A DNA stretch of 5,735 bases, from positions 1 to 5,735 of the forward strand of contig JAKFUJ010000366.1 in assembly GCA_021732805.1 (NCBI GenBank), written 5' to 3'. A program made the position numbers and the translations under genes. This DNA is from Betaproteobacteria bacterium (GTDB lineage Bacteria > Pseudomonadota > Gammaproteobacteria > Burkholderiales > SG8-41). Shown piece after piece: positions 1 to 4,662 of this stretch. The notes below the pieces were generated by a model. It searched no databases, had not been told where the DNA came from, and saw only the letters and a program-made list of their open reading frames with translations. Within the stretch, counting starts at the first letter, position 1. The number at the start of each line of letters is the position of its first letter.

Positions 1-693
1 AGCCTCCAGGTAGGCCACCGGCTGGTCAACTGCCGCCAGCACCCGCGCATCGGCGCGCACATTGATGCCGATGCCGATCACCGCCGCACTCGGCCCCAGC
101 ACATCGCCCTGCATTTCAATCAGGATGCCGGCCAGTTTGCCCGCGGGCAGCACCGCGTCATTCGGCCACTTGAGTCGGGCATCGCGCGCACCGTTGGCAC
201 GCAGCACCCGCGCCAGCGCAACACCCACCGCCAGACTCAGCCCCGCGAGTTCGCGCGCGCCCTGCGCAAACCGCCACAGCAGCGAAAACGTCAGTGTGCT
301 GCCGATGGCCGACTGCCATGCGCGTCCGCGTCGCCCGCGCCCGGCAGTCTGTGCTTCCGCCGCCAGTACCAGGCCGCTGCGCGCGCCCTGCGTTGCGTGC
401 AGCATCAGTTGCGTATTGGTTGAATCCACGGTGTCGCGGACTTCGATCGCAATGTTCGCTGCCCGCCCGCCGGTTTCAGCAATGATGCGGTCGGCGTTCA
501 GCAACGATAACGCCCGCTCCAGCCGATAACCGCGCCCATGCACTTTCTCGACCTGAAACCCGGCGCCGGTGATTTCCTGTATCCCGTACCAGACGGCGCT
601 GCGCGTGACGCCCAGCGCGCGCGCCATGGTCTCGCCGGAATGGAAATCGCCGTCCGCCAGCAGGCGCAAAGTCTGGAAAGCCGTGGTTTTCAT
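1..693 (-). CDS. birA: Bifunctional biotin-[acetyl-CoA-carboxylase] ligase / biotin operon repressor BirA (3' end off the left edge)
   Basis: This cytoplasmic enzyme activates biotin with ATP and attaches it to the carrier domain of acetyl-CoA carboxylase; in the two-domain class it also represses biotin genes. The frame is open for 231 codons from ATG at 693 to base 1, so the C-terminal part is missing. Visible in order: a winged-helix N-terminus (about residues 1-60, helix-turn-helix around SGETMARALGVTRSAVW), the DSTN segment (90-93), the biotinyl-AMP loop GRGRRGRAW (118-126), KWPND (175-179), KLAGILIE (186-193) and GIGINV (207-212). These match the E. coli BirA order and spacing closely. 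The HTH means it is the regulatory class, not a stand-alone ligase. No strong Shine-Dalgarno precedes the start. It is divergent from the receptor operon and reads leftward; in many betaproteobacteria a type III pantothenate kinase gene follows, but that would lie outside the window. Confidence 0.96.
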   Translation of the reverse strand, partial: MKTTAFQTLRLLADGDFHSGETMARALGVTRSAVWYGIQEITGAGFQVEKVHGRGYRLERALSLLNADRIIAETGGRAANIAIEVRDTVDSTNTQLMLHATQGARSGLVLAAEAQTAGRGRRGRAWQSAIGSTLTFSLLWRFAQGARELAGLSLAVGVALARVLRANGARDARLKWPNDAVLPAGKLAGILIEMQGDVLGPSAAVIGIGINVRADARVLAAVDQPVAYLEA

Positions 694-754
694 TGCAGTT
701 ACATAGCATATCCCAACACAGCTAATATAGCGCTCCACCTACAAGGGAGGAGTC
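694..754. promoter_or_regulatory. Divergent intergenic region between birA and the receptor operon
   Basis: These 61 bp must hold the birA start signals and probably the promoter of the receptor operon. The AT-rich stretch TAATATAG (723-730) could supply a -10 in either direction, and TATGCT on the minus strand (710-705) is another possible birA -10. None has a good -35 at normal spacing, so no promoter is assigned. I see no BirA-type operator here (a long dyad of the TTGTAAACC kind). Confidence 0.3.
743..752 (+). promoter_or_regulatory. Strong Shine-Dalgarno of the first receptor gene
   Basis: AAGGGAGGAG ends 2 nt before ATG 755, with its AGGAGG-like core about 5 nt away. It fixes the start of the first receptor gene. 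CTCC (733-736) and CCT (738-740) just upstream could pair with GGAG (749-752) and AGG (744-746) around a 3-nt loop, giving a small hairpin that would cover the site. Confidence 0.75.
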
Positions 755-1726
755 ATGAAAACAACAATATCGCTCGTGTTGGGCTGTGTACTGACCTTGT
801 TCGCTTTGCTCGCGCCGGCACAGAATTTTCCTGCAAAACCGATCCGCATCATCGTACCGTTTCCCGCCGGCGGCACCTCCGACATCCTGACCCGGCTGAT
901 CGGCGCCAAGATGGCCGAATCCTGGGGCCAGCAGGTATTACCGGACAACCGCCCCGGCGCCAACGGCAATATCGGCGCCGACATGGTCGCGCGCGCCGCA
1001 CCCGACGGTCACACGCTGGTACTGATGGATGTCGGCAATCTCGCGATCAGTCCCAGCGTATTTGCGAAGCTGCCCTTCGACATCATCAAGGATTTTTCGC
1101 CGGTGACCGTGGTGTCGTACTCGCCGCACATACTGGCCACGCACCCGAGCATGCCGGCGCAATCCGTCAAGGAAATCATCACGCTCGCCAAATCACGCCC
1201 CGGCAAACTCAATTACGCCACCGGCCTCGGCGGCGCGCCGCACATGGCCGGCCTGATGTTTGCCTATCGCACGGGCATCAACTGGGCCTACATCCCGACC
1301 AAAGGTGGTTTTGCCAACATCCTGATCGTCACCACCGGTGAAGCCGACCTGCTGTTCAACGGCATGCTGGCGACGTTGCCGCATACCAAGAGCGGACGCC
1401 TGCGCCTGATCGCAGTCTCCAGCGAAAAACGCTTCCCGACTCTGCCCGATACACCGGTGGTCGCCGAGACACCGGGGCTTGAAGGATTCGTCACCGGATC
1501 ATGGCAAGGCGTGCTCGCTCCGGCGAAAACCCCGCCGGAACTGGTGACGAAATTGCAAACTGAAATCGCGCGCATCATCCAACAGCCTGACATGAAGGAA
1601 AAACTGTCGACGCAGGGCGCAGACCCGATCGGCAACAGCCCGGCGGAAATGGCGAAGTGGCTGGCCGCGGAAAAAGATCGCTGGGCGAAATTGATCAAAG
1701 CGACCGGATTCAAGCTCGAACAATAA
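755..1726 (+). CDS. Tripartite tricarboxylate transporter substrate-binding protein (TctC/Bug family), copy A
   Basis: This is a 323-aa secreted periplasmic solute receptor of the Bug/TctC family, whose members bind small carboxylates and similar ligands for TctAB-type or orphan uptake systems. The signal peptide covers residues 1-22: Lys2, a hydrophobic core, and a likely cleavage at APA|Q (22/23). The mature protein opens with the family signature FPAKPIRIIVPFPAGGTSD (25-43), then DNRPGANGNIG, PDGHTL, LPFD and the C-terminal P-E-WAKLI block. Length is typical (about 320 aa). Where most family members have a VPYKG...PAL..LLGG segment, this one has IPTKGGFANILIVTTGEADL, which may change the pocket. 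No TctA or TctB membrane gene is visible; orphan receptors are common in this family. It is 26 nt upstream of a paralogue, in one apparent operon. The ligand cannot be read from sequence. Confidence 0.93.
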   Translation: MKTTISLVLGCVLTLFALLAPAQNFPAKPIRIIVPFPAGGTSDILTRLIGAKMAESWGQQVLPDNRPGANGNIGADMVARAAPDGHTLVLMDVGNLAISPSVFAKLPFDIIKDFSPVTVVSYSPHILATHPSMPAQSVKEIITLAKSRPGKLNYATGLGGAPHMAGLMFAYRTGINWAYIPTKGGFANILIVTTGEADLLFNGMLATLPHTKSGRLRLIAVSSEKRFPTLPDTPVVAETPGLEGFVTGSWQGVLAPAKTPPELVTKLQTEIARIIQQPDMKEKLSTQGADPIGNSPAEMAKWLAAEKDRWAKLIKATGFKLEQ

Positions 1727-1740
1727 CGCGCCACTTCACC

Positions 1741-1745
1741 GAGGA
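1741..1745 (+). promoter_or_regulatory. Shine-Dalgarno deciding the start of the second receptor gene
   Basis: GAGGA lies 7 nt before ATG 1753. It supports that start over a further-upstream in-frame ATG at 1657, which lies inside the first receptor gene and would put 32 non-secretory residues ahead of the signal peptide. Confidence 0.6.
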
Positions 1746-1752
1746 TGAAATC

Positions 1753-2721
1753 ATGCATCATCTGCCACTGACTGCCGCACTCCTCGCCACACTGTGCCTG
1801 CTGCAGGCGGCTCCGGCCGCCGCGCAGAATTACCCGAGCCGTCCGGTCCGCGTCGTCGTACCCTATACACCGGGCGGCATCACCGACGTCACCACGCGGA
1901 TCATCGCGCAGGAACTGTCGAAAAACATCCGGCAGAATGTGCTGGTCGACAACCGGCCCGGAGCGAACAGCATCCTCGGCGTGGAAATCGTGTCCAAGGC
2001 CAATCCCGACGGCTACACACTGGCCTCGGTGATTGCCGCGCATGCCGCCAACAAGACGCTGTACCCGAAGCTGCCCTACGACCCGGTGAAGGGTTTCGCC
2101 ACGGTATCCCTGCTCGCCACCGCGCCGCTGATCGTCTGCGCCAACAACAGCCTGCCGGCGAAGGACGCGCGCGAACTGGTTGCGCTGGCAAAAGCCAAAC
2201 CTGGCACGCTGTCGTTCGGCTCCAGCGGCGTCGGTGCGGCGGCGCACCTGACCACCGAACTGCTGATGCTGACCACCGGCGTCAAAATGCTCCATGTGCC
2301 GTACAAGGGCACGGCGCCGGCGCTGCAGGGCCTGATGGGCGGCGAAATCCAGTTGCTGATGGATACGCCGTCCTCGATGCTGCCGCATGTGCGCGCCGGC
2401 AGGATCAAGGCGCTCGGCATGGCCTCGGAAAAGCGCATCGCCGCCGCACCCGACATCCCGACGCTCACCGAAACCGGCGTGCCGGTGGTCGGCGGCACCT
2501 GGGTGGGCTGGCTCGCACCCGCGGGCACGCCGAAAACTGCCGTGAACCGGCTCGGCAGGGAAATCGGCGATATCCTGCAGCGGCCGGAAGTGCGCGAACG
2601 ATTCACGCAGATGGGCATTGATCCTGTCGGCAGCTCACCCGCGGAATTCGCGAAGTTCCTCGACGATGAAGTCGAGAAATGGGCCAAGGTGATCCGCACC
2701 GCCAACGTCCGCATCGAATAG
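1753..2721 (+). CDS. Tripartite tricarboxylate transporter substrate-binding protein (TctC/Bug family), copy B
   Basis: This 322-aa periplasmic receptor is a diverged paralogue of the preceding gene. The signal peptide is residues 1-24 (hydrophobic stretch PLTAALLATLCLLQA, cleavage at AAA|QN), unusual in having two histidines but no Lys or Arg in its n-region. The mature start NYPSRPVRVVVPYTPGG (26-42) and ITD are the family signature. DNRPGANSILG, NPDGYTL, LPYDPVKGF, GKLSF-like GTLSFGSSGVG, the canonical VPYKGTAPALQGLMGGEIQL, and the C-terminal GIDPVGSSPAEFAKFLDDE follow in usual order. Unlike copy A it keeps the canonical VPYKG..PAL segment, so the two probably bind different ligands. The start at 1753 is set by GAGGA 7 nt upstream and by the signal peptide. 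It is probably co-transcribed with copy A (26-nt gap). Ligand and transporter partner are unknown. Confidence 0.93.
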   Translation: MHHLPLTAALLATLCLLQAAPAAAQNYPSRPVRVVVPYTPGGITDVTTRIIAQELSKNIRQNVLVDNRPGANSILGVEIVSKANPDGYTLASVIAAHAANKTLYPKLPYDPVKGFATVSLLATAPLIVCANNSLPAKDARELVALAKAKPGTLSFGSSGVGAAAHLTTELLMLTTGVKMLHVPYKGTAPALQGLMGGEIQLLMDTPSSMLPHVRAGRIKALGMASEKRIAAAPDIPTLTETGVPVVGGTWVGWLAPAGTPKTAVNRLGREIGDILQRPEVRERFTQMGIDPVGSSPAEFAKFLDDEVEKWAKVIRTANVRIE

Positions 2722-2738
2722 CCCTTCCTCCTGCATCA

Positions 2739-2771
2739 ATGAAACGCCAGATCATCGCCATCGGCGGCGCC
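2739..2771 (+). repeat. Direct repeat, copy 1 (33 bp) of the peptidase E gene start
   Basis: These 33 bases are identical to 3952-3984, the first 11 codons of the peptidase E-like gene (MKRQIIAIGGA). The first 26 are also identical to 3819-3844. All copies start exactly at ATG and lie on the same strand. Upstream flanks are unrelated. Identity at every third codon position argues for recent copying rather than protein-level conservation. Confidence 0.95.
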
Positions 2772-2795
2772 ACACTGACGCCAGAGCAAGCGTAG
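2739..2795 (+). pseudogene. 18-codon stub of a peptidase E-like gene
   Basis: Starting at ATG 2739, 17 nt after the receptor stop codon, the frame reads MKRQIIAIGGATLTPEQA and stops at TAG 2793-2795. The first 11 residues equal those of the full-length gene at 3952. The next few (TLTPE against ALPPD) still look weakly alike in protein and DNA, suggesting a true 5' remnant somewhat longer than the exact repeat. The stop codon is supplied by the GTAGGGTGGGCA arm of a REP-like element. No Shine-Dalgarno is visible, so it is probably not expressed. It is best read as what remains of an ancestral or duplicated copy of the gene. Confidence 0.6.
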
Positions 2796-2868
2796 GGTGG
2801 GCACGTATTTGTGCCCACGCGAATTACCGGATACCCGTCGTGGGCACGCTGCGCTCTGCCCACTCTAC
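2792..2868. repeat. REP-like palindromic element 1 (two hairpins within outer arms)
   Basis: The outer arms GTAGGGTGGGCA (2792-2803) and TGCCCACTCTAC (2857-2868) are complementary at 11 of 12 positions. They can refold as two hairpins: GTGGGCAC/GTGCCCAC (2797-2804 with 2811-2818, 6-nt loop) and GTGGGCA/TGCCCAC (2840-2846 with 2857-2863, 10-nt loop). No T-run follows, so it is not a standard terminator. From memory, similar GTAGGGTGGGCA...TGCCCAC repeats are scattered between genes in many proteobacteria. The 12-mer GTGGGCACGCTG at 2840-2851 recurs at 3844-3855. Confidence 0.75.
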
Positions 2869-2922
2869 CTGGCTGACTGGCGCAAAACTCCGACTGCGAA
2901 ATCGTCAAAATAGTGATGAATC

Positions 2923-3126
2923 ATGAATGACGTTGAATATCTGGAACAAAAAATCCGGAATCTCCCGATCAAAGATCTGTCCAGGTTTCGTGCATGGTTC
3001 ATCGAATTCGATCACCTGGTCTGGGACAAGCAGATCGAGGCTGATTCGAAAGCCGGAAAGCTGCGCGGACTCGTTTCCGATGCGCTTGCAGATTATCAAG
3101 CCGGCAAGGGAAAAAAGATTGAATGA
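2923..3126 (+). CDS. Antitoxin-like small protein of a type II toxin-antitoxin pair, partner apparently lost
   Basis: This 67-aa acidic, mostly helical protein has the pattern I associate with antitoxins paired with RelE/ParE-family toxins: an N-terminal helix (VEYLEQKIRNLPIKDLSRF), then the conserved core FRAWFIEFD (22-30), WDKQIEADSKAGKLRGL (34-50) and a basic tail after ALADYQAGK. Such antitoxins bind and neutralise the ribonuclease-like toxin and usually sit directly upstream with an overlapping start. Here the stop TGA (3124-3126) overlaps an ATG (3123-3125) in the expected ATGA arrangement, but the downstream frame does not encode a recognisable toxin. The Shine-Dalgarno is weak. Codon use is less GC-biased than in the receptor genes, which fits acquired DNA. 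Family assignment is by recalled sequence pattern only. Confidence 0.75.
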   Translation: MNDVEYLEQKIRNLPIKDLSRFRAWFIEFDHLVWDKQIEADSKAGKLRGLVSDALADYQAGKGKKIE

Positions 3127-3221
3127 ATTTCACATCGCCAAAGCAAGCGCAGCGAATGACGGAGCCTCAAATTGAATCCTGTAATACGCTGCGCTCCTTA
3201 CAGGCTTGCTACATGAGGCAT
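3123..3221 (+). pseudogene. Possible remnant of the toxin gene partnered with the antitoxin
   Basis: ATG 3123 overlaps the antitoxin stop as ATGA, the arrangement expected for translationally coupled toxin. The first residues (MNFTSPK) resemble the start of RelE-like partners of this antitoxin type. The reading then continues as unrelated sequence through a palindromic element at 3164-3219 and into the antisense of the DUF5615 gene, to a stop at 3362. No toxin core (Arg/Lys-rich beta sheet, IxVxx..YR motif) can be found. I infer loss of nearly the whole toxin gene, with the junction near 3145-3165. Only about seven residues support this, so confidence is low; the right boundary given is arbitrary. 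Confidence 0.3.
3164..3219. repeat. Nested palindromic element 2
   Basis: The outer arms GCCTCA (3164-3169) and TGAGGC (3214-3219) enclose the perfect inner arms CCTGTAA (3178-3184) and TTACAGG (3198-3204), with a 13-nt loop. The loop carries ACGCTGCGCTC (3186-3196), identical to 2846-2856 inside element 1. This suggests a related repeat type. It occupies the spacer between the antitoxin-like gene and the convergent DUF5615 gene, so it could also act as a weak bidirectional stop, although no T-run follows. Confidence 0.55.
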
Positions 3222-3230
3222 AACTCCACG

Positions 3231-3551
3231 TTATTTCCCAACCTTGACGTAGGTACGCGGCGTAAGCACCGTCAATGTTTGCTCCAGCATTGGAACCAGC
3301 GGCAGCAATGCAGAAAGCTCATTGGAATGTGCGTCCAGCACAACCACGGCCAAAGCGAGTGAGGAGAGGTTTTGTTGATACGGGAGATTTTTGTCGACAG
3401 TAACGAGAGCGTCAAAGCCGGTTGCGGCTCGTGTCAACAAATCGCCGTTCTTGATACCGCCCCATCCCATCTCGATGACCGTCTTCACCTCATGGTTCGG
3501 CAAGGCCTGCGCCAGCCGCCTTGGCACTGACTCGTCAAGCAACAGGCGCAT
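3231..3551 (-). CDS. DUF5615 family PIN-like protein, probable toxin of a type II TA pair
   Basis: This 106-aa protein starts MRLLLDESVPRRLAQAL, the characteristic opening of DUF5615/Mut7-C-like PIN-fold proteins, presumed nucleases. Candidate metal-binding acidic residues are D6, E7, D37 and D53, the last in the second conserved motif ALVTVDKN (48-55). GWGGIKNGDLL (29-39) is also family-like. The frame extends further upstream, but ATG 3551 is chosen because the homologous domain starts there and the start overlaps the end of the upstream DUF433 gene by 17 bp, a usual coupled antitoxin-toxin arrangement. It acts in the cytoplasm; the RNA target is unknown. The pairing DUF433 then DUF5615 is common in bacterial genomes and is thought to be a VapBC-like TA system. 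No inactivating change is visible. Confidence 0.85.
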   Translation of the reverse strand: MRLLLDESVPRRLAQALPNHEVKTVIEMGWGGIKNGDLLTRAATGFDALVTVDKNLPYQQNLSSLALAVVVLDAHSNELSALLPLVPMLEQTLTVLTPRTYVKVGK

Positions 3552-3753
3552 CGGCGAAAATGCGTTCGCGCGCAGCTTCAAGTACCGAAATAGCGGATTC
3601 CCGGGAAACCGAAGGAAAGTCTTCCAGGAAGTCTTCCAGTGACGAGCTCCCCTCAAGGTAATCGAAAAGGCTCTGAACAGGAACGCGGGTGCCGGTGAAG
3701 CACAGCGCTCCACTCATGATCTCGGGGTTCCGGCTGACTAGGGATTTGTCCAT
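3535..3753 (-). CDS. DUF433 family antitoxin
   Basis: This 72-aa protein has the DUF433 pattern: NPEIMSGALCFTGTRVPVQSLFDYLEGSSSLEDFL (9-43), then FPSVSRESAISVLEAA (46-61). The family has a short HTH-like fold and is the usual upstream partner of DUF5615 PIN-like toxins; it is presumed to neutralise the toxin and autoregulate. The start is ATG 3753 because a strong GGAGGA lies about 5 nt upstream; an in-frame TTG at 3765 falls before that site and is rejected. Its 3' end overlaps the toxin start by 17 bp. A weak dyad, TCAGA (3769-3773) with TCTGA (3788-3792), lies just upstream and could be an operator, though five bases per arm is little evidence. Confidence 0.87.
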   Translation of the reverse strand: MDKSLVSRNPEIMSGALCFTGTRVPVQSLFDYLEGSSSLEDFLEDFPSVSRESAISVLEAARERIFADAPVA

Positions 3754-3756
3754 GGC

Positions 3757-3762
3757 TTCCTC
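3757..3762 (-). promoter_or_regulatory. Shine-Dalgarno of the DUF433 antitoxin gene
   Basis: On the minus strand GGAGGA precedes ATG 3753 at ideal spacing. It decides between the ATG and the upstream in-frame TTG at 3765. Confidence 0.6.
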
Positions 3763-3818
3763 CAATAATCAGAGTTTACACTTCTCATCTGATCACTACA
3801 TTCGAGGTATAACCAATC

Positions 3819-3844
3819 ATGAAACGCCAGATCATCGCCATCGG
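3819..3844 (+). repeat. Direct repeat, copy 2 (26 bp) of the peptidase E gene start
   Basis: These bases are identical to the first 26 of copies 1 (2739) and 3 (3952). Identity breaks at 3845, exactly where the sequence joins GTGGGCACGCTG, a 12-mer also present in REP-like element 1 (2840-2851). That looks like a recombination junction. Copy 2 is 1080 bp downstream of copy 1 and 133 bp upstream of copy 3. Confidence 0.95.
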
Positions 3845-3917
3845 TGGGCACGCTGGAGCGCGGAGCAGGGCCCCGCTTGCGGGATGCGACCGCGCAAGCG
3901 TGCAACGGCGCCGCACC
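3843..3917. repeat. Palindromic element 3 (long imperfect hairpin) upstream of the peptidase gene
   Basis: GCACGCT (3848-3854) pairs with AGCGTGC (3897-3903), GCGCGG (3858-3863) with CCGCGC (3890-3895), and an inner CCCGC-TT-GCGGG (around 3872-3883) completes a hairpin of about 56 nt. The ends GGTG (3843-3846) and CACC (3914-3917) add a possible short outer arm. Its left end shares GTGGGCACGCTG with element 1. In RNA it would form a strong structure within the short upstream ORF, immediately before the peptidase start. Confidence 0.7.
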
Positions 3918-3951
3918 ACCAACGTCAGACAGAACGCGGATCGTTGAACCC

Positions 3952-3984
3952 ATGAAACGCCAGATCATCGCCATCGGCGGCGCC
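3952..3984 (+). repeat. Direct repeat, copy 3 (33 bp), the start of the intact peptidase gene
   Basis: This copy is identical over 33 bp to 2739-2771 and over 26 bp to 3819-3844. It is the only one followed by a full-length reading frame. Confidence 0.95.
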
Positions 3985-4662
3985 GCCTTGCCGCCGGACC
4001 TCGACAACCTGCTGCTGATCGACTATTTCCTGAAGCAGACCGGCAAGCGCAAGCCCAAAGTCTGTTTCATCGGCACCGCGCATGGCGACGCCGATACCGG
4101 ACGGCTGCGCTACTACGCCGGCATGAGCCAGTTCAATTGCTCACCGACCCATCTGCCGCTGTTCGCGCGCACGCCGCGCGACCTCGCATCCTTCGTGCTG
4201 GAGCAGGATGCGATTTTTGTCGGCGGCGGCAACACGCGCAGCATGCTCGCGGTGTGGCGTGACTGGGGACTGGATGTCCACTTGCGCACGGCCTGGCAGC
4301 GCGGTGTCGTACTCGGCGGCTGGAGCGCCGGTTCAATCTGCTGGTTTGAGCAGGGCATCACCGATTCCGTCGCCGGGCCGCTGACCGCGCTCGACTGCCT
4401 TGGCTTTCTGCCGGGCAGCAACTGCCCGCATTACGACAGTGAAAAACAGCGCCGTCCGGTCTATCGCCGGCTGATCGCGCGCCGTGCGGTGGCTGAAGGC
4501 TATGCGGCGGACGACGGGGTCGCGCTGCATTTCATCGGCGACCGCCTGCATCGTGTGGTGGCGAATCACCGCGGCCGGCGCGGCTGGCGGCTGACACGCA
4601 GCGGCAAACGTGCCGTGGAGCGCGCACTGCCGACCCGTCTTCTGGCAAAGCAGCGCAGATAG
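3952..4662 (+). CDS. Peptidase E-like protein (S51 serine peptidase family)
   Basis: This 236-aa protein is close to the usual S51 length (about 230). S51 enzymes are cytoplasmic serine peptidases with a class I glutamine-amidotransferase-like fold; the classic member cleaves N-terminal Asp dipeptides. Seen here: an N-terminal strand MKRQIIAIGGAAL, KPKVCFIGTAHGD (34-46), the oxyanion segment FVGGGNTRSML (89-99), the nucleophile elbow GWSAGS with Ser125, and CPHYD with the likely catalytic His160. E133 or D138 may be the acidic member. The WFEQGITDS stretch is closer to the Gram-positive YgaJ-type branch than to E. coli PepE as I recall them, so substrate specificity is uncertain and no symbol is given. 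ATG 3952 is chosen over the in-frame GTG 3844 because the protein's first strand begins there, but its Shine-Dalgarno is weak. The first 33 bp are repeated upstream at 2739. Confidence 0.85.
   Translation: MKRQIIAIGGAALPPDLDNLLLIDYFLKQTGKRKPKVCFIGTAHGDADTGRLRYYAGMSQFNCSPTHLPLFARTPRDLASFVLEQDAIFVGGGNTRSMLAVWRDWGLDVHLRTAWQRGVVLGGWSAGSICWFEQGITDSVAGPLTALDCLGFLPGSNCPHYDSEKQRRPVYRRLIARRAVAEGYAADDGVALHFIGDRLHRVVANHRGRRGWRLTRSGKRAVERALPTRLLAKQRR

Larger units (their letters stand above)
3819..3947 (+). other. Short upstream ORF: peptidase E start fused to a repeat, ending just before the real gene
   Basis: ATG 3819 opens a 42-codon frame: MKRQIIAIGG, as in the downstream enzyme, followed by 32 mostly basic and small residues encoded by the hairpin element. 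It stops at TGA 3945-3947, 4 nt before ATG 3952. GAGG (3804-3807) is a possible, slightly distant Shine-Dalgarno, better than anything before 3952. TATAAC (3808-3813) resembles a -10 that would start transcription near the ATG itself. The arrangement could be a disrupted gene start or a leader ORF that feeds ribosomes to the enzyme gene by termination-reinitiation. Translation is unproven. Confidence 0.4.

Noticed and set aside
778..787. Lipobox-like LVLGC in the first receptor signal peptide
   Set aside because: The cysteine is at residue 11, before the main hydrophobic core ends, which is too early. A signal peptidase I site at APA|Q fits better.
538..1341. 267-codon plus-strand frame spanning the birA-receptor junction
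   Set aside because: It runs antisense through birA and then out of frame through the first receptor, and its composition is that of a shadow frame.
1657..1752. Upstream start for the second receptor, inside the first receptor gene
   Set aside because: It would place 32 charged residues before a good signal peptide. ATG 1753 has a well-spaced GAGGA.
1288..2388. Long open frame of 366 codons on the minus strand
   Set aside because: It lies antisense to both receptor genes, which have clear family motifs and signal peptides. Its translation is rich in Arg, His and Gln with no recognisable domain, as expected for a shadow in GC-rich DNA.
3552..3713. Upstream extension of the DUF5615 gene
   Set aside because: The extra 54 codons are out of frame with, and antisense or overlapping to, the recognisable DUF433 gene on the same strand. 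The family domain starts at ATG 3551.
3844..3951. GTG 3844 as the start of the peptidase gene
   Set aside because: The extra residues come from the palindromic repeat and precede a complete family N-terminus that begins at ATG 3952.
2722..3951. Composite transposon or insertion sequence flanked by the direct repeats
   Set aside because: There is no transposase or integrase frame and no terminal inverted repeats at the edges. Repeats of 26-33 bp are longer than usual target-site duplications.
2739..3984. CRISPR-like array from the three repeats
   Set aside because: Spacings of 1080 and 133 bp are irregular, the repeat is coding sequence from a downstream gene, and no cas genes are present.
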